DNA of 64,000 nt from Streptomyces chumphonensis (GCF_014779715.1 NZ_JACXYU010000001.1:310001-374000); one strand, 5' to 3'; numbered from the stretch's first letter, positions 9,786-19,282 are shown. The notes: a model not told the origin generated them from the letters alone. Numbers and translations: made by a program.

Positions 9786-10510
9786 CCCGCCACCGCCTCC
9801 AGGGCCTCTTCCAGGGTGAACGCCTTCGCGTAGAGAGCCTTGCCCACGATGGCGCCCTCCACGCCCTGCGGGACGAGCGTGGCGATGGCCCGCAGGTCGG
9901 CCAGTGAGGAGACGCCGCCGGAGGCCACGACCGGGCGGTCGGTGGCGGAGCAGACGTTCTTCAGCAGCTCCAGGTTCGGGCCCTGGAGGGTGCCGTCCTT
10001 GTTGATGTCGGTGACGACGTAGCGGGCGCAGCCCTCGGCGTTGAGGCGCTCCAGCGTCTCGTACAGGTCGCCGCCGTCGCGGGTCCAGCCCCGGCCGCGC
10101 AGCGTGGTGCCGCGTACGTCGAGGCCGACGGCGATCCTCTCGCCGTGCTCGGCGATGATCTTCGCAACCCACTCCGGGGACTCCAGCGCCGCCGTGCCCA
10201 GGTTGACGCGGGTGCAGCCGGTGGCCAGGGCCGCCTTGAGCGAGGCGTCGTCGCGGATGCCGCCGGACAGCTCCACCTTCAGGTCCATGGTGCGGACGAC
10301 CTCGGCGATGCGGTCCCGGTTGTCGCCGGTGCCGAAGGCGGCGTCCAGGTCCACCAGGTGCAGCCACTCGGCGCCCGCCGACTGCCAGGCGAGCGCGGCC
10401 TGGAGCGGGTCGCCGTAGGAGGTCTCGGAGCCGGACTCGCCGTGCACGAGGCGCACGGCCTGGCCGTCGCGGACGTCGACGGCGGGAAGCAGTTCGAGCT
10501 TCTGGGTCAT
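9782..10510 (-). CDS. priA: Bifunctional HisA/TrpF isomerase PriA
   Basis: A 242-residue (beta-alpha)8 isomerase of the HisA family. In Streptomyces and Mycobacterium this enzyme, PriA, isomerises both ProFAR (histidine) and phosphoribosyl anthranilate (tryptophan), because trpF is missing. Asp12 in [10 protein letters not shown] and Asp131 in VGLDVRG are the paired acid/base residues, and VTDINKDGT and ASGGVSS form the phosphate region. It overlaps hisH by one base (TGATG) and ridA by 4 nt. No trpF exists in this window's trp genes, which supports the dual role, although the window alone cannot exclude a trpF elsewhere. Confidence 0.95.
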   Translation of the reverse strand: MTQKLELLPAVDVRDGQAVRLVHGESGSETSYGDPLQAALAWQSAGAEWLHLVDLDAAFGTGDNRDRIAEVVRTMDLKVELSGGIRDDASLKAALATGCTRVNLGTAALESPEWVAKIIAEHGERIAVGLDVRGTTLRGRGWTRDGGDLYETLERLNAEGCARYVVTDINKDGTLQGPNLELLKNVCSATDRPVVASGGVSSLADLRAIATLVPQGVEGAIVGKALYAKAFTLEEALEAVAG

Positions 10511-11157
10511 CACAGGGTACCGATCCAGTTGGTGAGCAGCTGCGCTCCGGCGTCGCCGGACTTCTCGGGGTGGAACTGGGTGGCCCACAGCGGCCCGTTC
10601 TCCACGGCGGCGACGAAGCGCTCGCCGTGCGTGGCCCAGGTCACCCTGGCCGGCGCGATCGCCGGGTTGTGCACCTCCAGCTCCCACCCGTGCGCGGCGT
10701 AGGAGTGCACGAAGTAGAAGCGGGCGTCGGCGTCCAGCCCGGCGAAGAGCCGTGAGTCGGCGGGCGGTTCCACGGTGTTCCAGCCCATGTGCGGGACGAC
10801 GTCGGCCTTCAGCGGTCCGACGGTGCCGGGCCACTCGTCCAGGCCCTCGGCCTCCACGCCGTGCTCGATGCCCCGGGCGAAGAGGATCTGCATGCCGACG
10901 CAGATGCCCATGACCGGGCGGCCTCCGGCGAGCCGGCGGCCCACCACCCAGTCGCCCCGGGCCTCCTTGAGCCCGGCCATGCAGGCGGCGAACGCGCCGA
11001 CGCCGGGGACGAGCAGCCCGTCGGCGTTCATCGCGGCGTCGTAGTCGCGGGTGATCTCCACGTCGGCGCCAGCGCGGGCGAGCGCCCGTTCGGCCGACCG
11101 GACGTTGCCGAAGCCGTAGTCGAAGACGACGACCTTCTTCGCGGCGGCCGTGCTCAC
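10510..11157 (-). CDS. hisH: Imidazole glycerol phosphate synthase, glutamine amidotransferase subunit
   Basis: HisH hydrolyses glutamine and channels ammonia to HisF. The protein has 215 residues. The class I amidotransferase triad is visible: Cys86 in GICVGMQ, and His and Glu in TQFHPEKSG near the C-terminus. I chose the GTG at 11157, which makes a GTGA overlap with the preceding membrane-protein gene, over the GTG at 11163 two codons upstream, because all other junctions in this operon have that form. It precedes priA with a one-base TGATG overlap. Confidence 0.96.
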   Translation of the reverse strand: MSTAAAKKVVVFDYGFGNVRSAERALARAGADVEITRDYDAAMNADGLLVPGVGAFAACMAGLKEARGDWVVGRRLAGGRPVMGICVGMQILFARGIEHGVEAEGLDEWPGTVGPLKADVVPHMGWNTVEPPADSRLFAGLDADARFYFVHSYAAHGWELEVHNPAIAPARVTWATHGERFVAAVENGPLWATQFHPEKSGDAGAQLLTNWIGTL

Positions 11158-11318
11158 TGCCACACCTCCAGACGCAGGATGCCGGCGATCAGGGCGAGGG
11201 CGGAACCGGCTCCGAGGAGCCCGACCACGCCCTTGGGCAGGCCCTGCCGCCAGAACGAGATCGCCCCGCCGAGCAGGAACAGCCCGACGAAGACGAGGGC
11301 CGTCGAGACTCCGTTCAC
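11154..11318 (-). CDS. Small membrane protein embedded in the his operon
   Basis: A 54-residue protein starting [16 protein letters not shown] (GTG start) with two predicted transmembrane segments (about 5-20 and 29-47) joined by a short [14 protein letters not shown] loop. Both ends overlap neighbours by four bases: its GTG overlaps the hisB stop at 11315-11318 and its stop overlaps the hisH start at 11154-11157. An upstream in-frame ATG/GTG would lengthen it into hisB, but the added part is basic low-complexity and lacks support. The tight double coupling shows the frame is real. I know no function. Confidence 0.85.
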   Translation of the reverse strand: MNGVSTALVFVGLFLLGGAISFWRQGLPKGVVGLLGAGSALALIAGILRLEVWQ

Positions 11319-11908
11319 AGGGCGCCCTTGGTGGACGGGATGCCCGTCTGCCGGGGGTCGATCTCGCTGGCGTACCGCAGGGCGCGGGCGAGCGCCTTGA
11401 ACTGGCACTCCACGATGTGGTGGGCGTTGCGCCCGTAGGGCACGTGGACGTGCAGCGCGATCTGCGCCTGCGCGACGAAGGACTCCAGGATGTGCCGGGT
11501 CATCGTGGTGTCGTAGTCGGGGCCGATCATCGGAGCCATGTTCTCGGGCTCGGCGTGCACGAGGTAGGGCCGTCCGGACAGGTCGACCGTCACCTGGGCC
11601 AGGGACTCGTCCAGCGGCACCGAGGCGTTCGCGAACCGGACGATGCCCCGCTTGTCGCCGAGGGCCTGCCGGAAGGCGGCGCCGAGCGCGAGGGAGGTGT
11701 CCTCGATGGTGTGGTGGCTGTCGATGTGCAGGTCGCCCTCGGTCTTGACGCTGAGGTCGAACAGACCGTGCCGGCCGAGCTGGTCGAGCATGTGGTCGAA
11801 GAAGCCGACACCGGTGGCGACGTCGACCTTCCCCGTGCCGTCCAGGCCCAGCTCGACCACGACGGAGGTCTCCTTGGTGGTGCGCTCCACCCGTCCCACG
11901 CGGCTCAT
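11315..11908 (-). CDS. hisB: Imidazoleglycerol-phosphate dehydratase
   Basis: HisB removes water from IGP to give imidazole acetol phosphate. The protein has 197 residues, so it is the monofunctional dehydratase without the HisN-type phosphatase domain of enterobacteria. The Mn-binding signatures are present: [27 protein letters not shown], and the C-terminal [20 protein letters not shown]. The ATG overlaps the hisC stop (ATGA), and its stop overlaps the small membrane-protein gene (GTGA). Confidence 0.97.
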   Translation of the reverse strand: MSRVGRVERTTKETSVVVELGLDGTGKVDVATGVGFFDHMLDQLGRHGLFDLSVKTEGDLHIDSHHTIEDTSLALGAAFRQALGDKRGIVRFANASVPLDESLAQVTVDLSGRPYLVHAEPENMAPMIGPDYDTTMTRHILESFVAQAQIALHVHVPYGRNAHHIVECQFKALARALRYASEIDPRQTGIPSTKGAL

Positions 11909-13029
11909 CGCTCGTTCTCCTTCATCACTGCGCGTACTGCGTCCAGGAACGCGTCGTTCTCTTCGGGGGTGCCCGCGGTGACCCGCAGCCGGCCGGGCAC
12001 GCCGTTGTCCCGGACCAGCACGCCGTGCTCCAGCAGCGCCTGCCAGACGGCGTGCGCGCCGCCCTCGCCGTCGAACCGGCCGAACTGCACGAAGTTGGCG
12101 TCGGACGCCGTCACCTCGCACCCGGCCGCCCGCAGCTCCGTCACCAGCCGGTCCCGCTCGGACTTCAGCCGCTCGACGTAGCCGAGCAGGGTGTCCGTGT
12201 GCTCCAGCGCGGCGAGCGCCGTGGCCTGGGTGACGGCCGACAGGTGGTACGGCAGCCGGACGAGCTGCACCGCGTCCACGACGGCCGGATCGGCGGCCAG
12301 GTAGCCGAGCCGGAGCCCGGCGGCGCCGAACGCCTTCGACATGGTACGGGAGAGCACCAGGTTGGGGCGGTCCCGGAGCAGCGGCAGCAGGGACGGGTGG
12401 TGGCTGAACTCGCCGTACGCCTCGTCGACGACGACGAGCGCGCCCTTCCCGCGCGCCGCGCGCTGGGCGGCGTCGTACACCGCGACCACGGTGTCGGCCT
12501 CGACGGCGGTGCCGGTGGGGTTGTTCGGCGAGCACACGAACACCACGTGCGGGCGGTGCCGCGCGATCTCCCGCCGGGCCGCGTCGACGTCGACGGTGAA
12601 GTCCTCCCGGCGGGAGCCGGAGACCCAGTCGGTGCCGGTGCCGCGGGCGATCAGCGCGTGCATCGAGTACGACGGGTCGAAGCCCAGCGCCGTGCGCCCG
12701 GGGCCGCCGAACGCCTGGAGGAGCTGCTGGAGGACCTCGTTGGAGCCGTTCGCCGCCCAGACGCCGTCGGCGTTGACCGCGTACCCGCAGGTGCGGGTGA
12801 GGTAGGCGGCGAGCCGGGTGCGCAGCTCGACGGCGTCCCGGTCGGGGTAGCGGTTGAGGCCGCGCGCGGCCTCGGCGACCCGTTCGGCGATCCGCGCCAC
12901 CAGTTCCTCGGGCAGCGGGTACGGGTTCTCGTTGGTGTTCAGCCGGACGGGGACGTCGAGCTGCGGCGCCCCGTAGGGGGACTGGCCGCGCAGCTCGTCC
13001 CTGATCGGCAGGTCTTCCAGGACGGTCAC
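11905..13029 (-). CDS. hisC: Histidinol-phosphate aminotransferase
   Basis: A PLP class I/II aminotransferase converting imidazole acetol phosphate to histidinol phosphate with glutamate. The protein has 374 residues. [11 protein letters not shown] opens the fold, SPNNPTG binds [12 protein letters not shown] carries the PLP-nitrogen Asp, and SRTMSKAFG holds the Schiff-base lysine. The C-terminal [13 protein letters not shown] has the substrate-carboxylate Arg. The GTG overlaps the hisD stop by 4 nt and its own stop overlaps hisB (ATGA). Confidence 0.97.
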   Translation of the reverse strand: MTVLEDLPIRDELRGQSPYGAPQLDVPVRLNTNENPYPLPEELVARIAERVAEAARGLNRYPDRDAVELRTRLAAYLTRTCGYAVNADGVWAANGSNEVLQQLLQAFGGPGRTALGFDPSYSMHALIARGTGTDWVSGSRREDFTVDVDAARREIARHRPHVVFVCSPNNPTGTAVEADTVVAVYDAAQRAARGKGALVVVDEAYGEFSHHPSLLPLLRDRPNLVLSRTMSKAFGAAGLRLGYLAADPAVVDAVQLVRLPYHLSAVTQATALAALEHTDTLLGYVERLKSERDRLVTELRAAGCEVTASDANFVQFGRFDGEGGAHAVWQALLEHGVLVRDNGVPGRLRVTAGTPEENDAFLDAVRAVMKENER

Positions 13030-14366
13030 GCGCCGGGCACCTTCCCGTCGAAGCGGGCCGTGAGGGCGGCGCCGTGCGCGGGCAGGTCCTCCGCCTCGGC
13101 GAGGTGCACGACGTGGTGGGTGACCTCGGCGAGGGCGTCGCGGGAGTAGTCGACGACGTGGACGCCGCGCAGGAAGGACTGCACGGACAGCCCCGAGGAG
13201 TGGCACGCGCAGCCGCCGGTGGGCAGGACGTGGTTGGAGCCCGCGCAGTAGTCGCCGAGGGAGACGGGCGCGTAGGGGCCGACGAAGACGGCCCCGGCGT
13301 TGCGCACCCGGGCGGCGACGGCGGCGGCGTCGGCGGTCTGGATCTCCAGGTGCTCGGCCGCGTAGGCGTCCACGACCCGCAGGCCGTGCTCGACGTCGTC
13401 GACTAGGACGACGCCGGACTGCCGCCCGGCCAGGGCCTCGGTGACGCGCTCGGCGTGCTTGGTCGCGGCGACCCGCGTGGACAGCTCCGCGTCGACGGCC
13501 GTCGCCAGCTCCTCGGAGTCGGTGACGAGGACGGCGGCGGCGAGCGTGTCGTGTTCGGCCTGGCTGATCAGGTCGGCGGCGACGTGCGCGGGGTCGGCGG
13601 TGGCGTCCGCGAGAATCGCGATCTCCGTCGGGCCGGCCTCGGCGTCGATGCCGATACGGCCCTTGAGCAGCCGCTTCGCCGCCGCCACCCAGATGTTCCC
13701 CGGGCCGGTGACGAGCTGGGCGGGAGCGCAGTCCTCGGTGCCGTAGGCGAACATGGCGACGGCCTGGGCACCGCCGGCGGCGTAGACCTCGTCGACGCCC
13801 AGCAGCGCGCAGGCGGCGAGGATCGTCGGGTGCGGCAGCCCGCCGAACTCGGCCTGCGGGGGCGAGGCCACCGCCAGGGAGGGCACCTCGGCCTCCTGCG
13901 CGGGCACCACGTTCATCACGACGGAGGACGGGTAGACCGCCTTGCCGCCCGGCACGTACAGGCCCACCCGCTCCACGGGCACCCAGCGCTCGGTGACGGT
14001 GCCGCCGGGGACGACCTGCACGGTGTGGTCGGTGCGGCGTTGGGCGCTGTGCACGGTGCGGGCCCGCCGGACGGACTCCTCCAGGGCCGCGCGCACGGCC
14101 GGGTCCAGCTCCTCCAGGGCCCTGCGGAGCGCCTCGGCGGGGACGCGCACGCGGTCCAGGGTGACGCCGTCGAACCGCCGCGCGTAGTCGATGAGGGCCG
14201 CGGTGCCGCGATGCCGTACGTCCTCGCAGATGGGCCGCACCTTCTCCAGGGCGGCTTCGACGTCGAGCTCGGCGCGGGGCAGCAGGTCCCGGTCGATCCC
14301 GCCGGGGCCGCCCGAGGAGGCGGTACCGCGCAGGTCGATGCGGGTCAGGGAAATGGTTCGCAGCAC
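13026..14366 (-). CDS. hisD: Histidinol dehydrogenase
   Basis: HisD oxidises histidinol to histidine in two NAD-dependent steps using zinc. The protein has 446 residues. [14 protein letters not shown] and [13 protein letters not shown] form the NAD-binding region, QAEHD supplies zinc ligands, and SNHVLPTGG with HSSGLSV completes the active site. It is the first gene of the hisD-C-B-membrane-H-priA-ridA-hisF operon. The GTG lacks a clear Shine-Dalgarno, and a GAGACT hexamer lies 6 nt upstream, so the mRNA is probably leaderless. A 23-nt palindrome sits just upstream of the expected -35. Confidence 0.97.
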   Translation of the reverse strand: MLRTISLTRIDLRGTASSGGPGGIDRDLLPRAELDVEAALEKVRPICEDVRHRGTAALIDYARRFDGVTLDRVRVPAEALRRALEELDPAVRAALEESVRRARTVHSAQRRTDHTVQVVPGGTVTERWVPVERVGLYVPGGKAVYPSSVVMNVVPAQEAEVPSLAVASPPQAEFGGLPHPTILAACALLGVDEVYAAGGAQAVAMFAYGTEDCAPAQLVTGPGNIWVAAAKRLLKGRIGIDAEAGPTEIAILADATADPAHVAADLISQAEHDTLAAAVLVTDSEELATAVDAELSTRVAATKHAERVTEALAGRQSGVVLVDDVEHGLRVVDAYAAEHLEIQTADAAAVAARVRNAGAVFVGPYAPVSLGDYCAGSNHVLPTGGCACHSSGLSVQSFLRGVHVVDYSRDALAEVTHHVVHLAEAEDLPAHGAALTARFDGKVPGA

Positions 14367-14402
14367 GGGTCCAGTCTCGCAGACGGCATGCGGTGACCTC
14401 GC

Positions 14403-14425
14403 CCCGTATCAGAGCGTGATACGGG
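14403..14425. promoter_or_regulatory. 9-5-9 palindrome between hisD and divergent gene (putative operator)
   Basis: CCCGTATCA at 14403-14411 is the exact reverse complement of TGATACGGG at 14417-14425, with GAGCG between. If hisD starts transcription at its GTG, the palindrome lies about 37-59 nt upstream, next to the -35. On the other side, a TAGCGT hexamer at 14449-14454 could be the -10 of the plus-strand gene, putting the palindrome at its -35. Its position suits a regulator acting on both promoters. The regulator is not identifiable here. Confidence 0.6.
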
Positions 14426-14516
14426 TGTCCGTCGTCGGTGCTGACCGATAGCGTTGATCCCGTCACACACCGGTACGGCCGCTCGACCGGCGGCCGTCGG
14501 CGGAGGGGGGACGGGC

Positions 14517-16160
14517 GTGAGCGAGCCGCTGACCGACGGCGAGCCACCTGCGGAGCTGCGGCTCACGACGGCGGAGTGGGGCCTGTGGCAGGCCTTCCGC
14601 AACGGCAGCCGACACGACCTGCGCACGGGCGACCCCGCGCTGGACGACCCGGGCGGGGACGGGCCCTGGGGGCCCCGGCGCACCATCCGGGCGCGCGTGG
14701 TCGCGCTGCTGCTCCTGCACGGGCCGCCGCCGCTGCTCGGGCGCGTCGCCTCGCTGAGCCTGGCGGGGGCGCACATATCGGGGCGGCTGGACCTCTCCGG
14801 CGGCCGGGTGGGGGTGTACGTCGAGCTGACGCAGTGCCGCTTCGAGGAGGAGCTGCTGCTGACCGAAGCCCGGATGGGCACCGTCCGGCTGCTGGACTGC
14901 CGGCTGCCCCGGCTGGAGGCCGCCCGGGCCGGCACCGACGGCGACCTCCACCTCGCCCGCTGCACGGTCACCGAGGGGATACGGCTGACCGACGCGTCGA
15001 TCGGCACGGACCTGCTGCTCAACGAGGCGACGGTCGGCAGCGGGGGCCGCACCCGCGCCATCGCCGCCGACGGCCTGACCGTCGGCCAGGACCTCCAGGC
15101 CAGCCTCCTGATGTGCGACGGGGAGGTGAGCCTGCGGGGCGCCCAGATCGGCGGCTCGCTCTACCTGTACGGCAGCGTCCTGCGCAACCATCGCGGCCGG
15201 TACGCGCTGCACGCCCCGGAGATGCACGTCGCCCGCTTCGCGCACTGCGCGACGTCCGGGCCCGGCACCGCCTACGTCGCCCAGGGCGTGACGCCGCCCG
15301 GCGGGGTGCCCTCGCCCCCGGGGCACCTCCCGCCGGGCCCGGACGGACGGCCCGCCGACAGTCCGGCGCGCGGGGTGAAGCGGTTCCAGTGCACCGGCGG
15401 CCTGAAGCTGGACGACGGGCGCTTCGGGGACTCCCTCGTGGTGGACCAGGCGCGGTTCACCCTCCGACGCGGCCAGGAGATCTCCCTGCGCCGCGTCCAG
15501 ACGCCGGAGCTGTGCTTCACCCCCGAGCGGCCGGAGGAGGGGCGCGTCGTCCTGTCCGGAGCCACCGTGGGGAACCTCGTGGACAGCGTCGACAGCTGGC
15601 CCGTGCGCGACGGCCTGTGGATGGCGGGGTTCAGCTACGACCAGCTCATCCCCGTGGGCCCGTTCCCGCTGGCACGGCGGCTCGCCTGGCTGGCCACCGC
15701 GACCCCCGAGTACTCCCCCGGGCCCTACGAACAGCTCGCCACCGTCCTGCGCAACGGGGGCGAGGACGCCGAGGCCCGCCGTGTGCTCCTGGCCAAGCAG
15801 CGGCGCCGGCGGGAGACCCTCTCCCCCGTCGGGAAGGTGTGGGGCCACCTCCAGGACTGGACGGTCGCCTACGGCTACCGGCCGGGGCTGGCGGCGCTGT
15901 GGATGGCCGTCCTGTGGCTCGCGGGCGCGCTGTTCTTCGCGGGCCGCCGTCCCGAGCCGCTGGAGCAGGACAAGTACCCGCACTGGAACGCCGCCGTCTA
16001 CGCGCTGGACCTCCTGCTGCCGGTGATCGACCTGGGGCACGACCGCGCCTGGAACCCGGCGGGGGCCGGCCAGTGGGTCGCCGTCGGGCTCGTCCTGGCC
16101 GGGTGGGTCCTCGCCACGACGGTCGCCGCCGGAGCGACGCGCATGCTCCGCCGGCAGTGA
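14517..16160 (+). CDS. Membrane-anchored protein with beta-helix-like repeats
   Basis: A 547-residue protein. Residues from about 70 to 400 are built of irregular leucine-rich rungs such as [32 protein letters not shown] and [17 protein letters not shown], which resemble divergent pentapeptide repeats or a right-handed beta-helix. Two transmembrane helices follow (about 463-480 and 522-540) with a short loop. It has no catalytic motif that I can see; homologues have sometimes been labelled oxidoreductase, which the sequence does not support. The GTG was chosen because GGAGGGGGG lies directly upstream. It is divergent from hisD across the palindrome. Confidence 0.75.
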   Translation: MSEPLTDGEPPAELRLTTAEWGLWQAFRNGSRHDLRTGDPALDDPGGDGPWGPRRTIRARVVALLLLHGPPPLLGRVASLSLAGAHISGRLDLSGGRVGVYVELTQCRFEEELLLTEARMGTVRLLDCRLPRLEAARAGTDGDLHLARCTVTEGIRLTDASIGTDLLLNEATVGSGGRTRAIAADGLTVGQDLQASLLMCDGEVSLRGAQIGGSLYLYGSVLRNHRGRYALHAPEMHVARFAHCATSGPGTAYVAQGVTPPGGVPSPPGHLPPGPDGRPADSPARGVKRFQCTGGLKLDDGRFGDSLVVDQARFTLRRGQEISLRRVQTPELCFTPERPEEGRVVLSGATVGNLVDSVDSWPVRDGLWMAGFSYDQLIPVGPFPLARRLAWLATATPEYSPGPYEQLATVLRNGGEDAEARRVLLAKQRRRRETLSPVGKVWGHLQDWTVAYGYRPGLAALWMAVLWLAGALFFAGRRPEPLEQDKYPHWNAAVYALDLLLPVIDLGHDRAWNPAGAGQWVAVGLVLAGWVLATTVAAGATRMLRRQ

Positions 16161-16210
16161 CGTCCGCCGCGCGGGCGGGTCGGCCGGGGGCGGGGCCGGC
16201 CGGGGGGCGC

Positions 16211-16258
16211 GCGTCCCGCGCTCCTCGGCGCAGCCGGAGCACGCCGGAGCGCGGACGC
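16211..16258 (+). terminator. Terminator hairpin after the beta-helix-like gene
   Basis: GCGTCCCGCGCTCC at 16211-16224 pairs with GGAGCGCGGACGC (16246-16258) with one bulged C, giving about 13 bp around a 21-nt loop. It is 50 nt after the upstream stop and just before the promoter-like TAAGGT of the next gene, as expected for a terminator. Confidence 0.6.
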
Positions 16259-16276
16259 GCCGTAAGGTGGCCGACT

Positions 16277-17017
16277 GTGACCATCGCGCTGCCTCTGTTC
16301 CCGCTCAACACCGTGCTGTTCCCCGGGCTGGTCCTGCCGCTCACCGTCTTCGAGCCGCGCTACCGCGCCCTCATGGGCGACCTCCTGGAGATCCCGGAGG
16401 ACGAGCCGCGCCCGTTCGGCGTCGTGGCGATCCGGGACGGACACGAAGTGGCACCGACCGCGCTCGGCCTGCCCGACGGTTCACCTGCGCCCGACGCCGG
16501 CCCGGCCGCCGGCTTCGGCCCCGAGCCGATGGGGTCCTTCCACGGCGTCGGCTGCGTCGCGGACGCCTCGACCATCCGGGAGCGGGAGGGCGCCGAGGGC
16601 TACGAGGTGCTGGCGACCGGCACCACCCGGTTCCGGCTGCTGTCGGTGGACGCCTCGGGCCCGTACCTCGTCGGTGAGGTGGAGGAGCTGGAGGAGGACG
16701 GCGGCGAGGGCGCCGGGGCGCTGGCCGCCGGGGTGCTGCGGGCCTTCGGGGAGTACCGCAAGCGGCTGGCGGGGGCGCAGCAGCTGACGCTCACCACCGG
16801 TCAGGAACTGCCCGAGGAGCCGTCGGTGGTCTCCTACCTCGTCGCCGCCGCGACCGTGCTGGACACGGTGACCAAGCAGCGGCTGCTCCAGGCGCCGGAC
16901 ACGGCGTCCCGGCTGGCCGAGGAGCTGCGGCTGCTGCGCCGGGAGACGGCGGTGCTCGGCGAGCTGCCCTCGCTGCCCGCCGTGGACCTCACCCACCAGC
17001 CGACCAGCCCGAACTGA
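16277..17017 (+). CDS. Lon substrate-binding-domain protein (LON peptidase N-terminal-like)
   Basis: A 246-residue protein consisting of a single PUA-like Lon N-terminal domain with no AAA or protease part. LPLFPLNTVLFPGLVLPLTVFEPRYRALM at 4-32 is the diagnostic opening (the PLFPLNxVLFPG and FEPRYxxL motifs), and TTRFRLLSVD about residue 114-123 is the second conserved strand pair. Free-standing proteins of this type are common in actinobacteria and cyanobacteria and have no proven function; substrate recruitment is a guess. The GTG lacks a Shine-Dalgarno, and TAAGGT lies 8 nt upstream, so the mRNA is likely leaderless. ybaK follows after 49 nt. Confidence 0.88.
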   Translation: MTIALPLFPLNTVLFPGLVLPLTVFEPRYRALMGDLLEIPEDEPRPFGVVAIRDGHEVAPTALGLPDGSPAPDAGPAAGFGPEPMGSFHGVGCVADASTIREREGAEGYEVLATGTTRFRLLSVDASGPYLVGEVEELEEDGGEGAGALAAGVLRAFGEYRKRLAGAQQLTLTTGQELPEEPSVVSYLVAAATVLDTVTKQRLLQAPDTASRLAEELRLLRRETAVLGELPSLPAVDLTHQPTSPN

Positions 17018-17066
17018 CCCGCCCCGGCCGGAGCGGCCGGAGCGACGGAGGAACGAGGGGAGCACG

Positions 17067-17558
17067 GTGGCCAGGAAGACGCGCGGGGGCGGCGGCACGC
17101 CCGCCACGGTGGCGCTGACGGCGGCCGGGGTGGCGTTCACCGTCCACGCCTACCCGCACGACCCGGCGGCCGGCTCCTACGGCGAGGAGGCGGCACGGGC
17201 GCTGGGCATGGACCCGGCGCGGGTGTTCAAGACGCTGGTGGCCGAGGTGGACGGCGCGCTGACGGTCGCCGTCGTCCCGGTCACGGGCCCGCTGGACCTC
17301 AAGGCGCTGGCCGCCGCCGTGGGCGGCAAGCGGGCCGTCATGGCGGACCCGGCGGCGGCGGAGCGGTCGAGCGGCTACGTGCGCGGCGGCATCTCCCCGC
17401 TCGGGCAGCGGCGGCCGCTGCCGACCGTGGTGGACGTCTCCGCGCGGGCCCACACGACGGTGTGCGTCTCCGCCGGGCGCCGGGGCCTGGAGATCGAGCT
17501 GGCCCCGGCGGACCTCATCGCGCAGACGGGCGCCCGCACGGCGGCGATCGGCGGCTGA
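17067..17558 (+). CDS. ybaK: Cys-tRNA(Pro)/Cys-tRNA(Cys) deacylase YbaK
   Basis: A 163-residue trans-editing deacylase of the YbaK/EbsC family, which clears mischarged cysteinyl-tRNA(Pro). The catalytic lysine is in RVFKTLVAEV (about 49-58), and GYVRGGISPLGQRRPLPTVVD (two motifs, GGISPLG and LPTVVD) is the family signature. The GTG follows a purine-rich GAACGAGGGGAG tract. It is probably co-transcribed with the Lon-domain gene. The gene ends 48 nt from the convergent DUF2567 gene. Confidence 0.92.
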   Translation: MARKTRGGGGTPATVALTAAGVAFTVHAYPHDPAAGSYGEEAARALGMDPARVFKTLVAEVDGALTVAVVPVTGPLDLKALAAAVGGKRAVMADPAAAERSSGYVRGGISPLGQRRPLPTVVDVSARAHTTVCVSAGRRGLEIELAPADLIAQTGARTAAIGG

Positions 17559-17606
17559 GCGGCCACAGCCGGGGCCTCGGTCCCGGGGCCGGTCCCGGGG
17601 CCTCGG

Positions 17607-18392
17607 TCAGGGACGCGGCGGCTCGCCGGGCGGCTGCGGCCGGGGGTGCTGCGGGGCCGGCGGGACCGCGCTGTTCGGGGGCCGGTCCTGCGGGGACACG
17701 TCCTTCGGGGGCCGGTCCTGCGGTGTGCCCCAGCTCTGCGGGGGCACCCGGGGGGCCGCCTCGCGCGGCCCGAAGGCGGCGACGAGCAGCAGGTGGGTGG
17801 TGAGGGCGGCCAGCGGCCACAGCAGCCACAGCACCCACCCGCTCAACTCCAGCGGCCCGCTGAACACCCCGCCCCGGCCGGCCTCGACGGCGCGGGCCGT
17901 CAGGTCGCCGCCCGGGCCGAGCAGGCCGCCGAACCAGGCGCCCGCCCAGGAGCCGAGCACCCCGCCGGAGGCGAGTCCGAGCACCACGCCGACGCCTCCC
18001 GCCCGGCGCAGCAGGAAGGCCACGAGACCGCTCAGCACCCCGAGGGCGGCGGCGAGGAGCGCGAACGTGCCCTGGACGCCGAAGGAGTCCTCGCTCTCGT
18101 TGTTGCGCAGGAAGGCGTCGCGCCCGTCGGAGATGTAGGCGACGTCGGGGGCCAGCCACCACCACAGCAGGCCGAGCAGCGCTCCGCCGGCGGTGACGGC
18201 GACCGCCGTGAGGATCCACTGCCACAGGTCGGACGCCCCCACGACCTCTCCGGTGGGCCCGCCGCGCTCCGGCGTGTCGACGCCCTCCCCGGCGGGGGGA
18301 CGCGCGGCCCACGGGTCGTGGAGGGGCTGCCGCCCGGGCTCGGGCCCCGACGGGCGTCCTGGCTGGGGTGAGGAGGGGGTCGGTGCGGTCAC
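17607..18392 (-). CDS. DUF2567 membrane protein
   Basis: A 261-residue membrane protein. Residues 1-50 are Pro-rich and cytoplasmic, four hydrophobic segments follow (about 55-77, 99-124, 128-149 and 175-195), and a Pro-rich tail contains a short duplicated PQDRPPK/PQDRPPN unit. The loop WWLAPDVAYISDGRDAFLRNNESEDSFGVQG between the first two helices is the best-conserved-looking part and fits DUF2567, an actinobacterial family without known function. The GTG start has a CACGAT hexamer 6 nt upstream and no good Shine-Dalgarno. It runs in the same direction as the ABC transporter pair but with a 50-nt gap. Confidence 0.78.
   Translation of the reverse strand: MTAPTPSSPQPGRPSGPEPGRQPLHDPWAARPPAGEGVDTPERGGPTGEVVGASDLWQWILTAVAVTAGGALLGLLWWWLAPDVAYISDGRDAFLRNNESEDSFGVQGTFALLAAALGVLSGLVAFLLRRAGGVGVVLGLASGGVLGSWAGAWFGGLLGPGGDLTARAVEAGRGGVFSGPLELSGWVLWLLWPLAALTTHLLLVAAFGPREAAPRVPPQSWGTPQDRPPKDVSPQDRPPNSAVPPAPQHPRPQPPGEPPRP
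17674..17723. repeat. 20-nt direct repeat in the DUF2567 tail
   Basis: The same 20-nt sequence occurs at 17674-17693 and 17704-17723, 30 nt apart in phase with the codons, and encodes the duplicated QDRPP unit of the C-terminal tail. It looks like a recent in-frame duplication in a disordered segment. Confidence 0.8.
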
Positions 18393-18442
18393 CCCGCCAT
18401 CGTGCCAGGCTCCGCCCGCCGCGCGGGAGCGGGGCGGTGCGC

Positions 18443-19282
18443 TCAGCGGACGGCGGCCCGGCGGTAGGCCCAGGCGGCGGCCGTCAGGGCGAGGGCGCCC
18501 ACGGCGGCGCAGACCCCGAGGTCCACGGCGACGCGTGCCCAGTCGGGTGACGGGCCGAAGGTGGCCGCGAACGCCTCGACCCCGTAGGTGGAGGGAAGCA
18601 GGTCGCGCGCCCACCGCACCGCGAGCGGCAGCGAGGCGGGGGGCAGCACGCCGAGCAGCAGCGCGGCCGACATGCCCAGCTGCCCGCACAGCGTGGCGAG
18701 CTCGGGCCGGGGCGCGAGGAGCCCGAGGGCGGCGCCGAGGCCGGCCAGCGCGGCCCCGGTCAGCGGGATGACCCCGATGAGCACCCACAGCCCCGTCAGC
18801 GGCAGCGCGTACAGGACGCTGCCCGTCACGGCGGTGACGAGGACGCCGGGAACGGTGAAGGAGGCGTAGGCCCCGGCGGCTCCCAGCACCACGGCGGCCG
18901 GGGGCACGGGCAGCGTCGCGTAGTGGTCGAGGCCGCCGGAGGCGCGCAGCGAGCCGAAGTACTGGGCGAGCAGGTTCAGCGCGACGAAGGCGACGACGAG
19001 CACGCTCGACCCGGCCACCACCGCCCGCGCCTCCGGCCCGGGACCGGGCTCGACGACGCCGCGCAGCAGCACCATGATCCCGATGGACTGGAAGGTGGCG
19101 ACGAAGAGCAGCGGGATGCGGGCGACGCGGGCGCGGGAGAGCTGCGCGCGGTAGACGGCGCACAGCGCGGGCCACAGCCCGACGGCCGGGGCGAGGGGGG
19201 CGCGGCCCTCCCCCGCGCCGCCCCCGCCGGGCCGGCTCCGGCTGCTCACCGCGGGCGCGCGGTCGACGGATGCGGCACTCAC
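18443..19282 (-). CDS. ABC-2 type transporter permease
   Basis: A 279-residue membrane protein with about six hydrophobic segments, fitting an ABC-2 exporter permease: YRAQLSRARVARIPLLFVATFQSIGIMVLL opens the first helix (read in pieces), and further helices lie near 88-106, 120-145, 150-180, 187-210 and 250-270. The first 40 residues are Pro/Ser/Gly-rich and cytoplasmic. The GTG overlaps the stop of the ATPase gene by 4 nt, so the two proteins form one exporter. Cargo cannot be told from the sequence; such pairs in Streptomyces export drugs or lipids. Confidence 0.88.
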   Translation of the reverse strand: MSAASVDRAPAVSSRSRPGGGGAGEGRAPLAPAVGLWPALCAVYRAQLSRARVARIPLLFVATFQSIGIMVLLRGVVEPGPGPEARAVVAGSSVLVVAFVALNLLAQYFGSLRASGGLDHYATLPVPPAAVVLGAAGAYASFTVPGVLVTAVTGSVLYALPLTGLWVLIGVIPLTGAALAGLGAALGLLAPRPELATLCGQLGMSAALLLGVLPPASLPLAVRWARDLLPSTYGVEAFAATFGPSPDWARVAVDLGVCAAVGALALTAAAWAYRRAAVR

